Shown here piece after piece: positions 5,393 through 5,817 of a stretch of DNA of 5,817 bases (position 1 is its first letter; every line of letters begins with the position of its first letter). Under the pieces are notes generated by a model. It was given only the letters and a program-made list of their open reading frames with translations, was not told where the DNA came from and made no database searches. The stretch lies in the NCBI GenBank assembly GCA_026986885.1, contig JALSNT010000007.1:1-5817 (forward strand), written 5' to 3'. Both the position numbers and the translations under genes were made by a program. Source of the stretch: Desulfobulbaceae bacterium (lineage in GTDB: Bacteria; Desulfobacterota; Desulfobulbia; Desulfobulbales; Desulfobulbaceae).

Positions 5393-5817
5393 TTACTCGC
5401 GCCCCTTGTCATTTTCCATAAGATGAATAAGGATGGATCGCCGTTCGGGTTTAAACTGCCGGTAGGAAGTGTTTGATTTGTCAAGCATAATTTTTGAGGC
5501 ACGCACCGGATCAGAATTTTTATATTTATCAGAGAGGTAGATAATTTCCCGGATGCCGGACTGGATAATTACCTTGGTGCATTCATTGCAGGGAAACAGG
5601 GCGACATAGATACGGCAGTCGCGAAGGTCATAGGAAATCGAATTGAGAACAGCGTTTAATTCGGCGTGACAGACATAGGGATACTTTGTATCGAGATAAT
5701 TCCCCTCCCGTGACCAGGGGAGGTCATCGTCGGAGCATCCCCAGGGAAAACCGTTATAACCGACGCCGACAATTTTGTTCTGCACATTGGCCACACAGGC
5801 GCCTACCTGGGTGTTGG
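5393..5817 (-). CDS. Deoxycytidylate (dCMP) deaminase, 5' end outside the window
   Basis: dCMP deaminase converts dCMP to dUMP, feeding thymidylate synthesis in the cytoplasm. The reading frame runs open to the window edge: codons before the GTG at 5794 give NTQVGAC, the usual N-terminal motif of this family, so that GTG is an internal valine and not the start. About 141 residues are visible; roughly 15-25 are probably missing. Counting from that valine as 1, the zinc and catalytic residues are H43 and E45 (CHAELNAV), C69 and C72 (FPCNEC). NGFPWGCSDDDLPWSRE and LDTKYPYVCHAE are strikingly like vertebrate DCTD, more so than the ComEB/phage type. Residues that would mark a cytidine deaminase or a tRNA deaminase are not seen. 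The gene ends at TAA (5393-5395), 188 bases before the S4 gene. Confidence 0.93.
   Translation of the reverse strand, partial: NTQVGACVANVQNKIVGVGYNGFPWGCSDDDLPWSREGNYLDTKYPYVCHAELNAVLNSISYDLRDCRIYVALFPCNECTKVIIQSGIREIIYLSDKYKNSDPVRASKIMLDKSNTSYRQFKPERRSILIHLMENDKGRE

Noticed and set aside
5188..5421. Plus-strand 77-codon frame across the hairpin cluster
   Set aside because: It overlaps the S4 gene antisense, has no family motif, and its content is explained by the inverted repeats.
5783..5794. GTG at 5794 as the start of the dCMP deaminase
   Set aside because: The frame continues upstream to the window edge with the conserved NTQVGAC motif, so the true start is outside the window.

Overview
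The window suggests a Gram-negative anaerobe or facultative anaerobe, most likely in the Desulfobacterota (Desulfobulbales/Desulfobacterales type). The evidence is a Tat-exported PhsA/PsrA-type molybdoenzyme with a four-cluster ferredoxin subunit and a TorD-like chaperone, a vertebrate-like dCMP deaminase, and moderate GC content. This placement is an inference from protein style, not a database result. All six genes lie on the minus strand, so the window reads from right to left.

From the right edge (start of transcription order): a dCMP deaminase cut by the window edge (5393-5817); a 188-base non-coding stretch with four short hairpins sharing a CGC-AGA-GCG-like core (5205-5392); a 71-residue YbcJ-type S4 RNA-binding protein (4989-5204); and a 122-base gap holding a near-consensus sigma70 promoter placed so close to the next ATG that the transcript may be leaderless. 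Then comes a three-gene molybdoenzyme operon: TorD-like chaperone (4252-4866), Tat-exported molybdopterin catalytic subunit (1987-4251) and 4Fe-4S electron-transfer subunit (1112-1912). It is closed by a textbook intrinsic terminator (1045-1084). Just beyond it lies a xylose-isomerase-like TIM-barrel protein (203-1015), followed by an AT-rich, gene-free stretch with a degenerate GRATT-type repeat (1-202).

The operon makes sense as a unit. The cytoplasmic chaperone would hold the catalytic subunit during cofactor loading and proofread Tat export. The catalytic subunit would carry Mo-bisPGD plus one 4Fe-4S cluster, with Cys182 as likely Mo ligand, and the B subunit would relay electrons through four clusters. 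The family reduces thiosulfate, polysulfide, sulfur or arsenate-like oxyanions; the exact substrate cannot be read from the sequence. The notable points are that no NrfD/PsrC-type membrane anchor gene lies in the operon, which ends at a strong terminator straight after B, and that B carries an unusual C-terminal tail with a twin-arginine plus hydrophobic segment. I found no mobile element, CRISPR array, tRNA or rRNA, and no clear evidence of a wholly new system.
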